A stretch of 64,000 bases of DNA from Dromaius novaehollandiae (lineage: Eukaryota > Chordata > Aves > Casuariiformes > Dromaiidae), in assembly GCF_036370855.1 (NCBI RefSeq), contig NC_088132.1, positions 61,108,841 through 61,172,840 of the forward strand, in the 5' to 3' direction. Of this stretch, positions 45,437 to 58,780 are shown piece by piece; the first letter of the stretch is position 1, and each line of letters starts with the position of its first letter. The notes below the pieces were generated by a model. That model saw nothing but the letters and a program-made list of their open reading frames with translations, ran no database searches and was not told the DNA's origin. The position numbers and the translations under genes were made by a program.

Positions 45437-48400
45437 GTAAAAAAGTATGAATGTCAATTATGTATGTAAAACTTACAATTTAATTATAAAAATTATAACA
45501 AGTTGTATTTTAAAATCTTTTTAGTTGATATGTAAGATACAGTGGAGATAGTTGCAATAGGAATTTTCCTTCTGGAGGATGTGATGTGCCCCTCTGAAAA
45601 GTAGCTTTGCATTTTTTTTCAGATTCAGATCAAGAGTATAGTGCCTTTTGAAGGATAAGGTACTGGGAGTAAGTCTTGCTTTGTATCTGTGTTGTGCACA
45701 GTGTAGTGATGAGCACAGGCTTCCTCAAAATGCATGATAGATGTGCTTCCTTCCCAAACTGGAAGGCACTACTTGAGTGAGTAAGTGTTGCAGCTTGAGT
45801 GACTAAGAGTCTCCAAATCTTCCTTGCTTAAGGTGGTTTAGGTGTTTTCATACAGGGGTTTTTTTTTTTTTGTTTCTGTTTTTTGGTTCAGTAAGTTAAG
45901 GTTATTCCATGACAGCTGAGTAGGTGATTTACAGGTGCCCTACAAGAAGGACTACATAGTTTTGATTGAGAGATGATTTCCTTTTAAAGCACAGTTTAAC
46001 CTCTGCAAAAACACTTTTCAAATATCCTTCTTCTGACATGATTTCTACTTACTTAAGCCAAAAGCTAATTTCTTGAGTTCTTCTTCGTGGTGTAAATCTG
46101 GCAAGTTGTTTTAAAGCACTAAAATGTTTTTTACGTACTTGAAAAATGATCCAATCTTAATGTTTACACTATTGCTCTCAAGAAGAGCTTGTTCTTAAAA
46201 GTTTAGTCCTGGACGTTAGTTTTCGATGAGATTTAGTTCATAGGACAGTTTGGCAGATATTAAAATAACGTCATTGCTTGTTGATGTTGCCTCTTTCAGC
46301 TTCTTTTGGAAGTTGTAGCTTTTACTGGCACTGGCTGACTGAACTTAAAACACAGATTGTCTACAAAAATCCATGCTTGAGGGGAAGTTTTTCCTGAGTG
46401 GTTCAATGAACTGTGTTTAGACTCATAGGAAATGTCAAACTTTCTGTACCAAACTTCTTGAGAGAGTTATTATGTACATTTTTCTAAGGATTGCAGAACA
46501 AGTCTTCTGACTATTACTGTGTGCTACAAGATTTGGAATGGGTGACTAACTGATTGTAAAATAAGGTATTATTGTATGTGGGTGCTCCAATTTATGCATA
46601 TTACAGTGCTCTGTGGAGCATCCATCTTTGTCTTTCATTCTATAGGGAATGCAGGCACTTAAACCTCTTGAAGCAAGTGAAAAGATCATGAAACGTCTGA
46701 CACTGCAATTTTTACTGTTGTAATGTCCCTAGAAAAGAAAAACATTGGCCTGTGTCAGACGTTACCTTCTAGATTGATGCTTAGGAAGTCACCCTTTTCC
46801 AAGCGAGGGTAAAGCAGTGGTGGCTAGTTGATGAGATTGCATCTAACCGTTCTGGTGGTATGTGTCTCATGGATCATAGGTTGATCAGAGCTTTGCATCT
46901 TGCATGCATTCTTTATGAAACATCCAGTAATTTTAATGTGTATTCTTTTGCATTCTTGATGCTGCCTCTGTCCTTGGAAGCTCCTCTGCATTCTCTGGGC
47001 TTTTGTGACTGTCACATTCTGAAGTCTTTAATCATCGAAATGCAAAAGTTTTGTGTCTTGCAAGTGGAAGATTATGCTCATACTCATTTATCTCAGTTTC
47101 TCCTCAAAACCTTTACCTGATGTTTTCTCTACTTCCACTCACTGAAAATTTCTGAAAACCTTTTTTGCTTCCCAAAGCTGCAAGGTCTTATGTTTTCAGA
47201 TGAAATACTATTTTAATGTTCTCTTCCAAGCTACCAAAACTCTTTAAACTCATTTTCTGAGCACTGTATTAAACCCTTTATCCCAAAGAGACATGGCATC
47301 CAAAATATCCCCAGAATATCTAAAAGATCAAATAATAATTTCCAGTTTCTCAGCTTTCAGACCCTGGGACTGAGGCCAGATTTACAATAATAACTTCCTT
47401 TGCTAGTAGAATGAAGTGTGTTCAGCATTTGACTGTTTTTAGAAGTTTTGAATACTCCCATTTTGTGTTTGTTTTCTTTTGTTTGTTTTTCACCAAGCGT
47501 TGTAATGCAATGTAGTTGTAACAGAACTGTTACTGCGTTTTTGTCAGAATATCATTTACTTAGTACGGGAAACTGATTTTAGCTATCTGTCTGGAACAGT
47601 TTTGCCAGTATAATATCCTGGGAGCAGTCTGCTCATGTAGGTGTGCCACTGCTCACATCCTGACAAGTTTCCCCTGCTGTAACCTAGATCTAAATTTATC
47701 GTGTAGCTGCTCTGTGTCAAGATGTGGTCAGGATTTTTGAAACAAGAGACAAGGAGAATATTATTTCTGACTGTGTGAGAAAAATTGCAATAACTGACGA
47801 AGTGGGGCAGGGTGTTTGAGAGGATGATCCAAATTTGTTGGGATGCGCAGGTGATAAATTACTTCACAGTGCATAGTAGAATTATGGAGGTCCATACAAG
47901 AGAAGAATTTGACAGACAGGGATAAAAATATTTCTCTATTTGACAGATATTTTAAATTCAGGTAGGAATATAGGATAGAATTGTGGCCAATTTCCAAAAA
48001 CTTAATGAGATTTTAAGCATTTAGATGTAAGAATGTTTTAAAATCAAGAACTGTTAAATTAGTATTTCAAGTATATATTGTCATCAAGTTAACTGTCTTA
48101 TTAAATATAGCTGAAATCATTAAGACCTTGCTAGGAAGTTGTTCAACTTCAAATTCCAGTTACTTCAGTGGGATATGAGGCCTTTGGGGCATCTTGCAGA
48201 AGCACTCAATGCTTTGTGGGGTCAAAAGTAATGTACCTCCTTCAAAGACAGAAAGCTGAAATCTTCTATCATTGTTTGCAACAAAGATTTTATTATGAAC
48301 TGCTTTTGATGGTATTCTTGTTTGGCTATAGTTATCGAAATATTTATTTTGACAGATGCCTAATAACATGTATTATGTTACAGTTGCAAAAGAAGTTCCA

Positions 48401-48506
48401 TTATCCATTATTTTTGCATTTGCACAATCTTAAGAAATACACTTTTTTGCTGAAAGGCTGTGTTCTTGTATTTGTGACTAAAATTGAAATTTGGCCTAGT
48501 TGCACC

Positions 48507-48527
48507 TTTTTTTTTTTTTTTTTTTTT
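48507..48527. repeat. Poly-T tract (21 T)
   Basis: Homopolymer run in an ADAMTS6 intron, without an associated recognisable element. Confidence 0.9.
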
Positions 48528-51036
48528 AACAACTATACGGACTACTTTGGATATGATTCAGAACAGATTGGCATTTGAACCCTGAAAAGTGGCAAGTGCA
48601 TTATTTAGAGATGGCTCCACTACATGCTGCCTCATGTAGCAATTTTGCTCATGCCAGATCTTATAATGTATTCTAAAATGAAAAAAAGCATGTATAAACA
48701 TTAACATACATTGTTAAAACACTAAAAAGCAGCACATAATTCTCGTAGTTGTATTTAGTGCAGGTAATTTTCTATAGTGTTGTGAGATCTTGTTTAATTG
48801 TATTTATATGTTGTCTTCTCCCCTTCTCTTCTCCCTACCAGCATCATTAGAAGACTGACTTAGGAAAATGTGGGTACCATAGTTGTAAACCCCGTGTCTG
48901 CACACATTTGGATTTTTTTTCAGTTGTGATTTAAAACTAAATTTCTTGCTTTTTTTTAATATTTACTTTGGAGATAACTACAGTGTTTTTTCTGATTTTG
49001 TTGTTGTGTGTGTGTGGTTTTTTTTGACTTACTGATACCGATGTTCAATCTTAATACTAGTTTAAAGGGATTTTTTCAACTAGGAATATGGAGGAAAATG
49101 ACATAATTTGCCCCCAAAATATTTTAAGTATGTTGCAAAGTTTTGTTGAAATGTTTTAGCTTTTTAAAGAAAATTCTATATCAGTTTTATTTAGCATGTT
49201 TAAAATAAAAGTATCAACAGCTCATGGAGTATGAGGCTGAGTACTCAGGAGTATTTTCAACTTTTCTGTTGCTTATCAAACTAGCTAAATTCTAACTTTC
49301 TCTATTTGAAAAAAAAAAAAGAAAAGGAAAAATGTTTGTTTTTGTGAAGTCTTCTCAGACCTTTGCTTGAAAGATGCTATCAGGATGAGTCCAAAAGAAT
49401 GGTATTTTTTTCTGAAAGATTTCTGCATGAGCTCATCAATTTTTCAGATCTATGAAGCAGATTTGCATCTTTAAAAGTGAAAAATTATGAATGAATGTGG
49501 AAATAATATTGTGTTTATAAAGTAATTTTAGCATTGTAGGAGCATCAGAAGTCCTCAAACATCAACATTTGTTATTTGAATATGGACCAAGTGTTCTTTT
49601 TTATTTTACTACAGAAGTTGTAAGAGAAAATTCCAGACATTCCTAAATAACTGCTTTGGTGAGATTAAGATCTTTGAACAATTAAAGTGACTTTGGAATT
49701 CCTAGAACAGAGATGAAAAATAATGGAAAAAGCTATTGATTACAAAATCATCAGAAGACTTAAATACCCCATACTATTTTTTTAGAATGTGTTTAATCTT
49801 ATTAAGGCTTGCAGAATGATGAGGATTTTTACTGTCATTTTGTCAATTACCTGGTTTATTTTAATTTTTAAACTTTCCTAAAATACACAGCTTTTGAAGC
49901 CAACACTGTGGACTTAGAAATTATGAAACAGCACTACAGTGGGAATGATGAAGCTTCGTATACAGAGTTTTGACCTGAACATACACCCTTTGTACTGTAG
50001 TTATTGCCCTTTGAAAATAGGGTGTGTAGCTGAATTGCGTAGAGCTTTCGTTTTTCACAGAAGGTATTAGGCCTATCTCAGCCGGTTCTTAATTGAACTG
50101 GCTTTAGTAGAGATAAGGATGTACCTCTGGTATTAGTCACATGAGTAGTCCTTATTAAGCCAATTTAAGAATATATTTAACTTGTAATGTTCTCATGTTC
50201 ATTCACAACTAGAAAGAACACGTATTTTGTAATCCTACTTAGGGAAAGGGGGCCTAATTATGTACTTGAATACACTGAAGCTTGAGATCAGTGTGGATCT
50301 GTGTGGAAAATGGGTAATAAAAATGGCAATAAAAAAGTCAGTTTTGCAGAGGAGGAGGGAGATTCAATTGTGTATTGAGGCCAGAAATTCAAATAAAAAT
50401 TTATAGAGTTTTATTTTGCTTATAATTGTAACTGTTTGGATTTTTCATATTCAGTCCACATACAAATGCTGATTTTTCTATAGCAAAATATATTTATTTG
50501 AATTTTACAAGTACAAGAATCAATGTGTTTGAATTGAATTTAATGTTAGAAATAACTATAAAATTATCCTGTGTTAGACCATTTAAAGTTTCCCGTTATA
50601 GTTAATTCATGAAGTAAATAATATATAATTGCTTTTTAAAAAGAAGTAATAATTTGTTTGGCCAAATACTATTATGCAGTAATCCTATTTGGCTGATAAT
50701 TGTATAATTTCACAGCAGGGAAATAGCTTTTCTGGTGCACTATCAGAATGTTTAATTCCTTAGTATGTTTTGATTCCTTTTACCTTAATTTTGTTTTTCT
50801 GGTTTCCAGTATGTTTTTTCTGAATATTGTAGCAGTCTTGTTCTTAGCTTTATAATCCTGAATTGTATCATGCTTAACTATAATTAATCTTTAATATTAA
50901 CATAGCTGTGCAGGATCAGATCTTTTAAGAGATTATGTTGATTTATCACCCTAAACCATACTGAGGAAAGCTGAGAATGAAACCCTACCTTATAACAAAG
51001 ATTTTTTTTCCCCATTATATGTTGTTTTAAAATCAA

Positions 51037-51063
51037 GTGTATATGTGCGTGTGTGTGTGTATT

Positions 51064-51106
<43 letters not shown>

Positions 51107-51113
51107 ATATATT
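51037..51113. repeat. Compound GT/TA microsatellite
   Basis: GTGTATATGTGCGTGTGTGT passes into a pure TA run and then GTAT units. It lies about 145 bases before coding exon 4, so length changes could in principle affect splicing of that exon. Confidence 0.95.
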
Positions 51114-51256
51114 TAGCAAATAGATTTAATTTTCCCTTGCCTCAGGAAAGGCTTGTTGTTTTCATAAACTTTAAGATTATAATCTCAACATAAAACAGCT
51201 GTATTTGCACTAGTTTTAGTAGGGACCCGTCTGAAGTGTTTAATTATTTTGGTTCC

Positions 51257-51262
51257 TAGAAG
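51257..51262 (+). promoter_or_regulatory. ADAMTS6: NAGNAG tandem splice acceptor (TAGAAG)
   Basis: Two acceptor AGs lie three bases apart. Using the first (exon from 51260) gives Ser-Glu-Asp-Leu across the junction; using the second (exon from 51263) gives Ser-Asp-Leu. Both keep the frame. The human protein as recalled has Ser-Asp-Phe-Thr, which corresponds to the second. By general rules TAG is the stronger acceptor of the two, so both isoforms are plausible. Confidence 0.7.
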
Positions 51263-51477
51263 ACCTCACAAGAAGCAGTAAGCCTTGGTGGATGAGTGAT
51301 GCATCTGCTTTTCCAACTTCACTTCCAGTCAATGACACATTAAGTAGTCACAGTCGGCAGAAGAGATCAGTAAGCCTTGAACGGTTTGTGGAGACGCTGG
51401 TAGTAGCAGACAAAATGATGGTGGGATACCACGGTCGCAAAGACATTGAGCATTACATTTTGAGTGTAATGAATATT
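51263..51477 (+). CDS. ADAMTS6: ADAMTS6 coding exon 4: furin site and start of metalloprotease domain
   Basis: 215 bases (218 if the upstream acceptor is used) encoding residues 211-282. The sequence reads [15 protein letters not shown], a diverged linker with sequon NDT (N234), then the furin-type site SRQKR|S at residues 241-246 that separates prodomain from the mature enzyme. The reprolysin-type catalytic domain follows: [42 protein letters not shown] is the hallmark first strand of ADAMTS catalytic domains. The donor is ATT|GTAAGT. Linker residues 222-241 differ most from the human protein as recalled, while the catalytic part is almost identical. Confidence 0.96.
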
Positions 51478-52804
<1,327 letters not shown>

Positions 52805-53654
52805 TAGTTTTGTTTTTACTTTTATATGGAGGCTAGTTTTAAAATAATATAATTGGTAGGTAATCTTATGAGGAGATTAAGATGAGAACAGTCATTTTCA
52901 ATAGCTACTTTCAAAACCTGAGTATGTGCACATTTGCCTGTACTCCACTGTTACTGATTCAACAATGCTTGCTCTGTAATCTTGCAATCCTGGTAGACAT
53001 CAGCGTATTGCTGTTTATAGTTGTGGGTAAGCAACGGTACTTTATTAGGAGATTTGTTTTCAGTTGCTGAAGGACAGTATTCTTTTCTTCCTGTACATAT
53101 TAAAGTGGCAGTAGGTGCAGCAGCACAAATTCGGGTTGGGATCTTTTTATTGTAATTTGTTTTCCAGGAAAATTTCTGTACTGCTCTGTATGTGACTTGT
53201 CTGTGGAATCATTATGTTCACTGCAGAAATTTTTAAAATGGTGATTAAAATAATCAGTCTTTCTTGGAGTTGTGCATAACAGGTGTTATAGTGGTTGCAT
53301 TTTTTGGGGTGGTGGTGGTTTTTTTGAAAGGAACAATTTTTTGCAATGGAAAGGAAAGCTAATAAACTTCTATGTATTTTTATGTTCATATTTTAAATAT
53401 AATTGTTACTATGTAGTGCTAATGACAACATATAATAACTAGAATGATTAAATCTCAGAGTTTAGAGAGCTGTTTTAATACAGTAAGCTTTTTTAAAAAG
53501 TCTCAATATTTTAAAAAAATGGAATAAAATTCAGAATAAAATGCGGTTACAGTCTAAGGTCTTGATTTTTTGCAAAGACCTCTGTTCATTTTTATGCATA
53601 CAAGTAGTCCCATTAACTTCACTAGGGCTGCTTACATATTTGAAATTAAATAGA

Positions 53655-53815
53655 TGTTTACAGCTGTGGCTACACATCAGACTTCTACTGGCATAATTTA
53701 GTCCCAGAGTGAAAAATTATAATCTGTTGGTGGTATGACTGCATCTGAAGCTTCCCAGTATATATGAGCTGCGTTGGTAAAGCTGAATTTCTACTAGTGT
53801 AGCTGAATAACTTGA
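53655..53815. repeat. Possible ancient DNA-transposon or SINE remnant
   Basis: 'cagctgtggctacacatcag' near one end and 'gaatttctactagtgtagct' near the other, with 'ctggcataatttagtc' and 'gttggtaaagctgaat' in between, look like the 'tgtgtctacact ... agtgtagacata' ends of old non-autonomous elements common in sauropsids. The family is not identified. Confidence 0.25.
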
Positions 53816-54694
53816 GATTTAGTGTTATTCTGGCACTGCAGAGCACAGTTATTTCTTTTTTTTCCACTGTTCTGCTCAAATGTGTTTTACTACCAAATAT
53901 TCTATACTGACTCTCCTGTTTTGGTAGGATGTTCCTAGCACCAATATGAACAGATCTGTGTTCCAGGTCATGGCTTAAATCAATGTTAGTATGGCCTTTA
54001 ATTTCCATAGGAGCAAGTTTCCAGAATGTGTGAACAATTTCCATTGAAAGTGATAGTTTTTCAATGATAAGGAGTGAATATTAAAGACCTTACTATGGGG
54101 GGGGGGGGCTTATTATTTAATTATCTAGTGTGCTACAAAGTTTCTGAAGGAGTTGTGTATGCTAATTTAAAGGATGTAAGAGTTATAAAAGTAACTGTTT
54201 ACACTTCTAAATATATATCTATTTTAAATAAACAAAGCCTCTCAATGCAGTAACAACAGATTAGTAAAACTTGTGTTTGAAAGCATTGCTGGACTTTTAA
54301 GTTCAGTTATATTTGCTTTCTTGATGGAATGTTTCTTTCATTTATTTAGTATAATTATTATTAACTTAGGGAAATAATCCCAAAGGCTGCATGAAACAAT
54401 TTGAATAGAATAATCACACTCTTACTGAAATTGTTAACTATCCTGACTCTACTAATAAATTGTCAGCATATGTCAAAAATGGAAATTTTTTTGTTTTGTT
54501 TTGGGCTGGAATCAGTGAAGACATCAATTTTAAATAAATCAAAATGTAATAGTGGAGAAAAATTGATTCCATTCTTTTTTGGACATCTACGTGATGAACT
54601 AGAATTAATGCATTGTAGGTACAAGAAAAGGGTGGAGTTAGTGCTTTAAACTCATGACATGTTGGAGAGTTCTTCAACAACCTCTTCTGTTTGA

Positions 54695-54765
54695 AGGAAT
54701 TTGAACCTATATTACCAAATTCAAGATTATTTTTTTAGCCACTGTAATACAGAGTTTTGAAAGTA
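54695..54765 (+). repeat. MIR-like or SINE-like remnant
   Basis: 'gaaggaatttgaacctatattacc' followed by 'agccactgtaatac' resembles the 'ggatttgaacccaggtcttcc ... accactgtgctac' pattern of MIR-type SINEs. Diverged and weak. Confidence 0.3.
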
Positions 54766-57700
54766 GTTTGCTGAATCTCCTGTTGATGCTGCTCTGCTTT
54801 TGTGTAGTATTTACATTTTCATTGAATTTGACACTGGAACCGTTTTTGTTATGGTCATTGTATATGTTACTATCTTAAGGAAAGTGGGGAAGTTTCAGTT
54901 CAACTTTACGAATAGTTCTGTGTTGATCAGAACTGTATTTTTCGTAAGTAATCAATTTATATGAAAATGTTACCTAACCTAGATGAGTACTTTAGTTCCC
55001 ACTTGTAGTGGTCTTTATCTGAAATTTGGTGCAAAGCTGTTCAGAAAAGGAGTCAGAGTATCTTCATACATGCAAATAAAGACAACACCTCAGCTTTTCT
55101 TTGCAGCAGATAGCTTTCCTATGTGGTACTTTCAGAGATGGTGTGCTGTAATCTGGGAAAAAGTAGCATTATGGGTGCTGATGTCCTGTGGGCAGTTAGG
55201 GTACTTCTGTAGTCCAAAGCCAGGTAGCTTCACTGGCATGGAGTTGTGCCCAAGTGACTGCCCCCAGTCCCACAGAGACAATGTTACCATGCCAGCTGAG
55301 CCTCTGGTCTCTGAACTAGAGCCTACCAGGCAGCCTGGTGTATGGGCTTGTGTGCCATAGTCCTGCAGAGCCTCTCTTACGAGGTGGCTGGGGGACTGCA
55401 GAAGACTTCTTAGCTGCTTAAAAGACATGAGGCAGATAAGTGACTGGTCCAAATAAGGGCTAGATTCCCAATTAAGAGAGCAAAAAGGATAGTATTACTT
55501 GCACAAATACAGTAACAAAAATAACTTGCATTCTCTACTTGTGACAGTGAATTTTGGGACTGTGGATTTTGCTTTTTCAATGCTGCCAGTGTTATGCTGT
55601 AGGCAGGAAAAAAAAGATAATTAGAGCATTTCCTGATGCAGTGGCAGCAGAACCATCTTCCTCCAGTTTTACTGATGAGCTTCTGAGCATCTCTAAAATC
55701 AATAAAAATTAGACATGTTCTGATAATGTGAACCAAGGATAGGTAATAGGCCTTCCATAGGGTGCTTATTGCAGAGTCCTAGGGTATGCAGTGACTCTGT
55801 GTAATATGATGAGCAATTACCCAGAACACCGATAATACTTTTGTGAATGATGCTCTGCTTCTGCCTTTGTCAGCTTACTTCAGAACTTTTGTTTGTATTT
55901 TCTGAGTTTTAAATCAAGTTGAATGTCTTATGTGATCACAATGTAAGACTGTGATTGAATGAAGGTATTAAAACGAAGAGAGCTGGATTTTGTTTTAGAG
56001 CTCATTATTTGAAATTTCACCTGGACTTTTTTGTTAGAGACTATATTTAAGTCTCAAACATTAGATAATTACAGGGTAAAATATTAAATAGGGTTCTTGG
56101 GGGGGGGGGGAAGGAAAGCGCTAAACTGACAAATTTTAATTAAGAAATAGGTTAATACTGTAATGCTGTTTGGACAGTGTCATCTTTTTTTCTATGAAGT
56201 GACTTTAATTTTAAGTAAACCTAGTCGATCCTTAAACTCTCTTTGATATTAAAACGATAACAAAAACAGGGTGAAAACGTATGATTCTCTTACCTCTTCA
56301 GTACCTTGGTATACAAAAATTGATCTGTGTATTTGGTCCTGTACTGGTATCACAAATGTGATAATCTCACTTTTTATCACAATGTCAGGTTCTCTAATTT
56401 GTCACTTTAAAACTTGGTGTAAGTTTTGAGAGTGTGTATCCCCCCACCCCACCCCAAAGTACCAGTTTGCCAATTTAAATTTAGTTCTTGTATATTTGTT
56501 GATTTTATAAAACCTTGTTTGATAGCCTCCTGACTGTTCTCTTTCTTCAGAAACTCCCTGGGAAATATGGTCTAAATAGTTTACCTTACAAACACAAAAC
56601 TTCAGAGGCCACAATATACATTATAATATGAAGAACATTTATCCCAGCTTCTCTCCCATTTCAATCGATTGATTCTTTTACTTGACCCTAAAGATAGTAA
56701 AGTAGGAAAACTGCTAAAAGCGTACATCATTTTATGTTCCTGGTACTTTTAAATCATGGAATTCCTCAACAATGCCTCCGTTAATTTGTAAGTGCATATA
56801 TTACAAACAAAACTATTTCTTGTCATGCACAATGGTGAGGGCCAAAGGTGTCCTCTTGCTTTCTGCATTAGTTTGTAATAGGTGGTGGAGGATAACAAAA
56901 TTCAAAAACGTGTCTTTTCTTTTACACCCTAAGGGATCTTTAATATTTCATTTCTTTATAGCTCAGGATGAATAGTTTCTTCTGTCCAGGTACTAAATAG
57001 CTGTTTTTCCAAATAACATATGTGACTGTATAAACTTTGTGGAGGTAGACTCTTTTCCTGCTGGGAGGGAATATCCATAGCTATTAATTTTACTGCTGGT
57101 ATGTCTGCAGACCAAGTAAAAGGCACCAAACAGCCCATAGAGAAGAAAGTTCCAGGGGCAAGTTGAGATGCGCATGTGTATCTTAAGGAACCAGTTGTGC
57201 CCCTTTTAAGATACCAGTGTTCTAAACAGAAATATTTGGAACTTTACTCATTTAGAGAGAGAGTGCTGCTTAAAAGTAATTGCATGAAATCTCATCTCCT
57301 GTTGGTAGTATCACATATCAAAACTTTATTTTATCTTTTTGAAAAAAAGAAATCCTCTGTTTTCTGCAAAAGTATCAAGATGTCTGAGGGAGCTTTAGCG
57401 CTTTATGTAGCGGAGTAATTGATTCCAAACCTCCCAAAAGACTCCCCAGGATTTTCTTTTGTAAAATTTTGATTTTCTTGGAGACTGTAAATTTTTTCCT
57501 CCTCTGCTATCATGGTAGTGATGCTCTTTTGTAGATACAACTTCTGAAATAAATGACTTCTACCTTGAACTGTAGAAATGTTTAACTTGGATTGGACTCT
57601 GCTTGAGTTAGCTTTACAAGTAGCTTACTGCTTCAGCCACAATTTGTTCAGCAGCCCTATTGAACTGATGGCCCTTCTTTTGGGGGGGATCACTATTTAC

Positions 57701-57797
57701 ATGAAGAAAGAATTGGGGGCATAGTCAGCTTTTATTGGTTAAGCCAAATACATTTTGACTTGTAGCTTAGAGCAGTGTCAGTAAAAATGGGTAATGC

Positions 57798-57837
57798 CAC
57801 GGATGGTATAGTTTTATCACAGATGGTATAATTTTGC
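57798..57837. repeat. Two-copy tandem duplication, 20 bp unit
   Basis: CACGGATGGTATAGTTTTAT is followed directly by a copy differing at four positions. Confidence 0.85.
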
Positions 57838-58742
57838 TACTTCTCCAGTTTCAAATGGGCTTGTACGTGTTTATTTTTGTGTGAGACAGTGAATGAGCTC
57901 TCTTAATACAGACTCCTACACTTTTGCCAGGTACCACTGTACTTAAAATTCAGTAAGTGTATTGCTAAGCAGTGTGATATGGCTGCTGTTAGCGTTAAAC
58001 CATATGTATACAAAAGGTATTAGCACGCATCGTATCTCTTGCAACGCTGCTGAAGTCCGTACATGAGGTATTAGCATAATTATGCAAGCAGTGGATTTTT
58101 CAAATTCTGAAGGAGAGAATTTACAGAGCTGGCTGATGTTTATTGTACATGGATGAGATTCGCTTCCTGAAACTTCACGATGCTTCAGTTAGTCATTCCC
58201 TTGTTCATGTGCCCTCAGAGGCAAGGTGTACGCTCTCTCTCTCTCATATAAGAGCATGAGGTGTGCTTCCCCAGCACAATGCTTTTTCCAAGGGGGGAGA
58301 ATGAATATGGCAGCAGTCCTAAACTCTTGTAAATCTTGTGGTCTGTAATCTAAAGAACTGCATTGTTTTTTGGCATCTCTGCAGAGGTTCAAGAGAGGGG
58401 CAAAAGGTTTCTGGTTTCATTTTGCATACCTGTGCGAAGCTGACTTCAATCATGCCTTTCATTTTTACATTATTTAGGGGTTTTAGGCAGCAGGCGATGA
58501 TTTGGAAGTTACATTGTCCCAAAGTAGTCCTAAAAGGAAGTAGGCTTTGTGGGCACAGTTGCTCTTTTGCATGTCAGTTGCTCATACATAATATGTGCTT
58601 ATTAGTTACTCATTAGTAATTTCTTTTTGTTCTGTAATAACAGATAACGTTTCCCTATTAGCTCCTGTAGTAGTTAAGGCATTTGTTAATGATATACAGC
58701 CAGAGAGAATTCTGCACGTTCCTCTTCTCCTGCACGTCCAAG

Positions 58743-58780
58743 GTTGTCGTTTTCTGAGGCAGTTGTCCTTTTCTGAGGCA
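58743..58780. repeat. Two-copy tandem duplication, 19 bp unit
   Basis: GTTGTCGTTTTCTGAGGCA is followed directly by a copy with a single difference (C for G at position 7). Confidence 0.9.

Larger units (their letters stand above)
45437..51262 (+). other. ADAMTS6: ADAMTS6 intron between coding exons 3 and 4
   Basis: About 5.8 kb, GT-AG, AT-rich. It includes a 21-base T run (48507-48527) and a long GT/TA microsatellite near its 3' end (51037-51113). No coding exon was recognised inside it. Its 3' end is a TAGAAG tandem acceptor, so the intron may instead end at 51259. Confidence 0.85.

Noticed and set aside
54983..55360. 125-codon plus-strand frame in the last intron
   Set aside because: Does not match the next ADAMTS6 exon or any recognised protein. 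A 106-codon frame overlaps it on the other strand.
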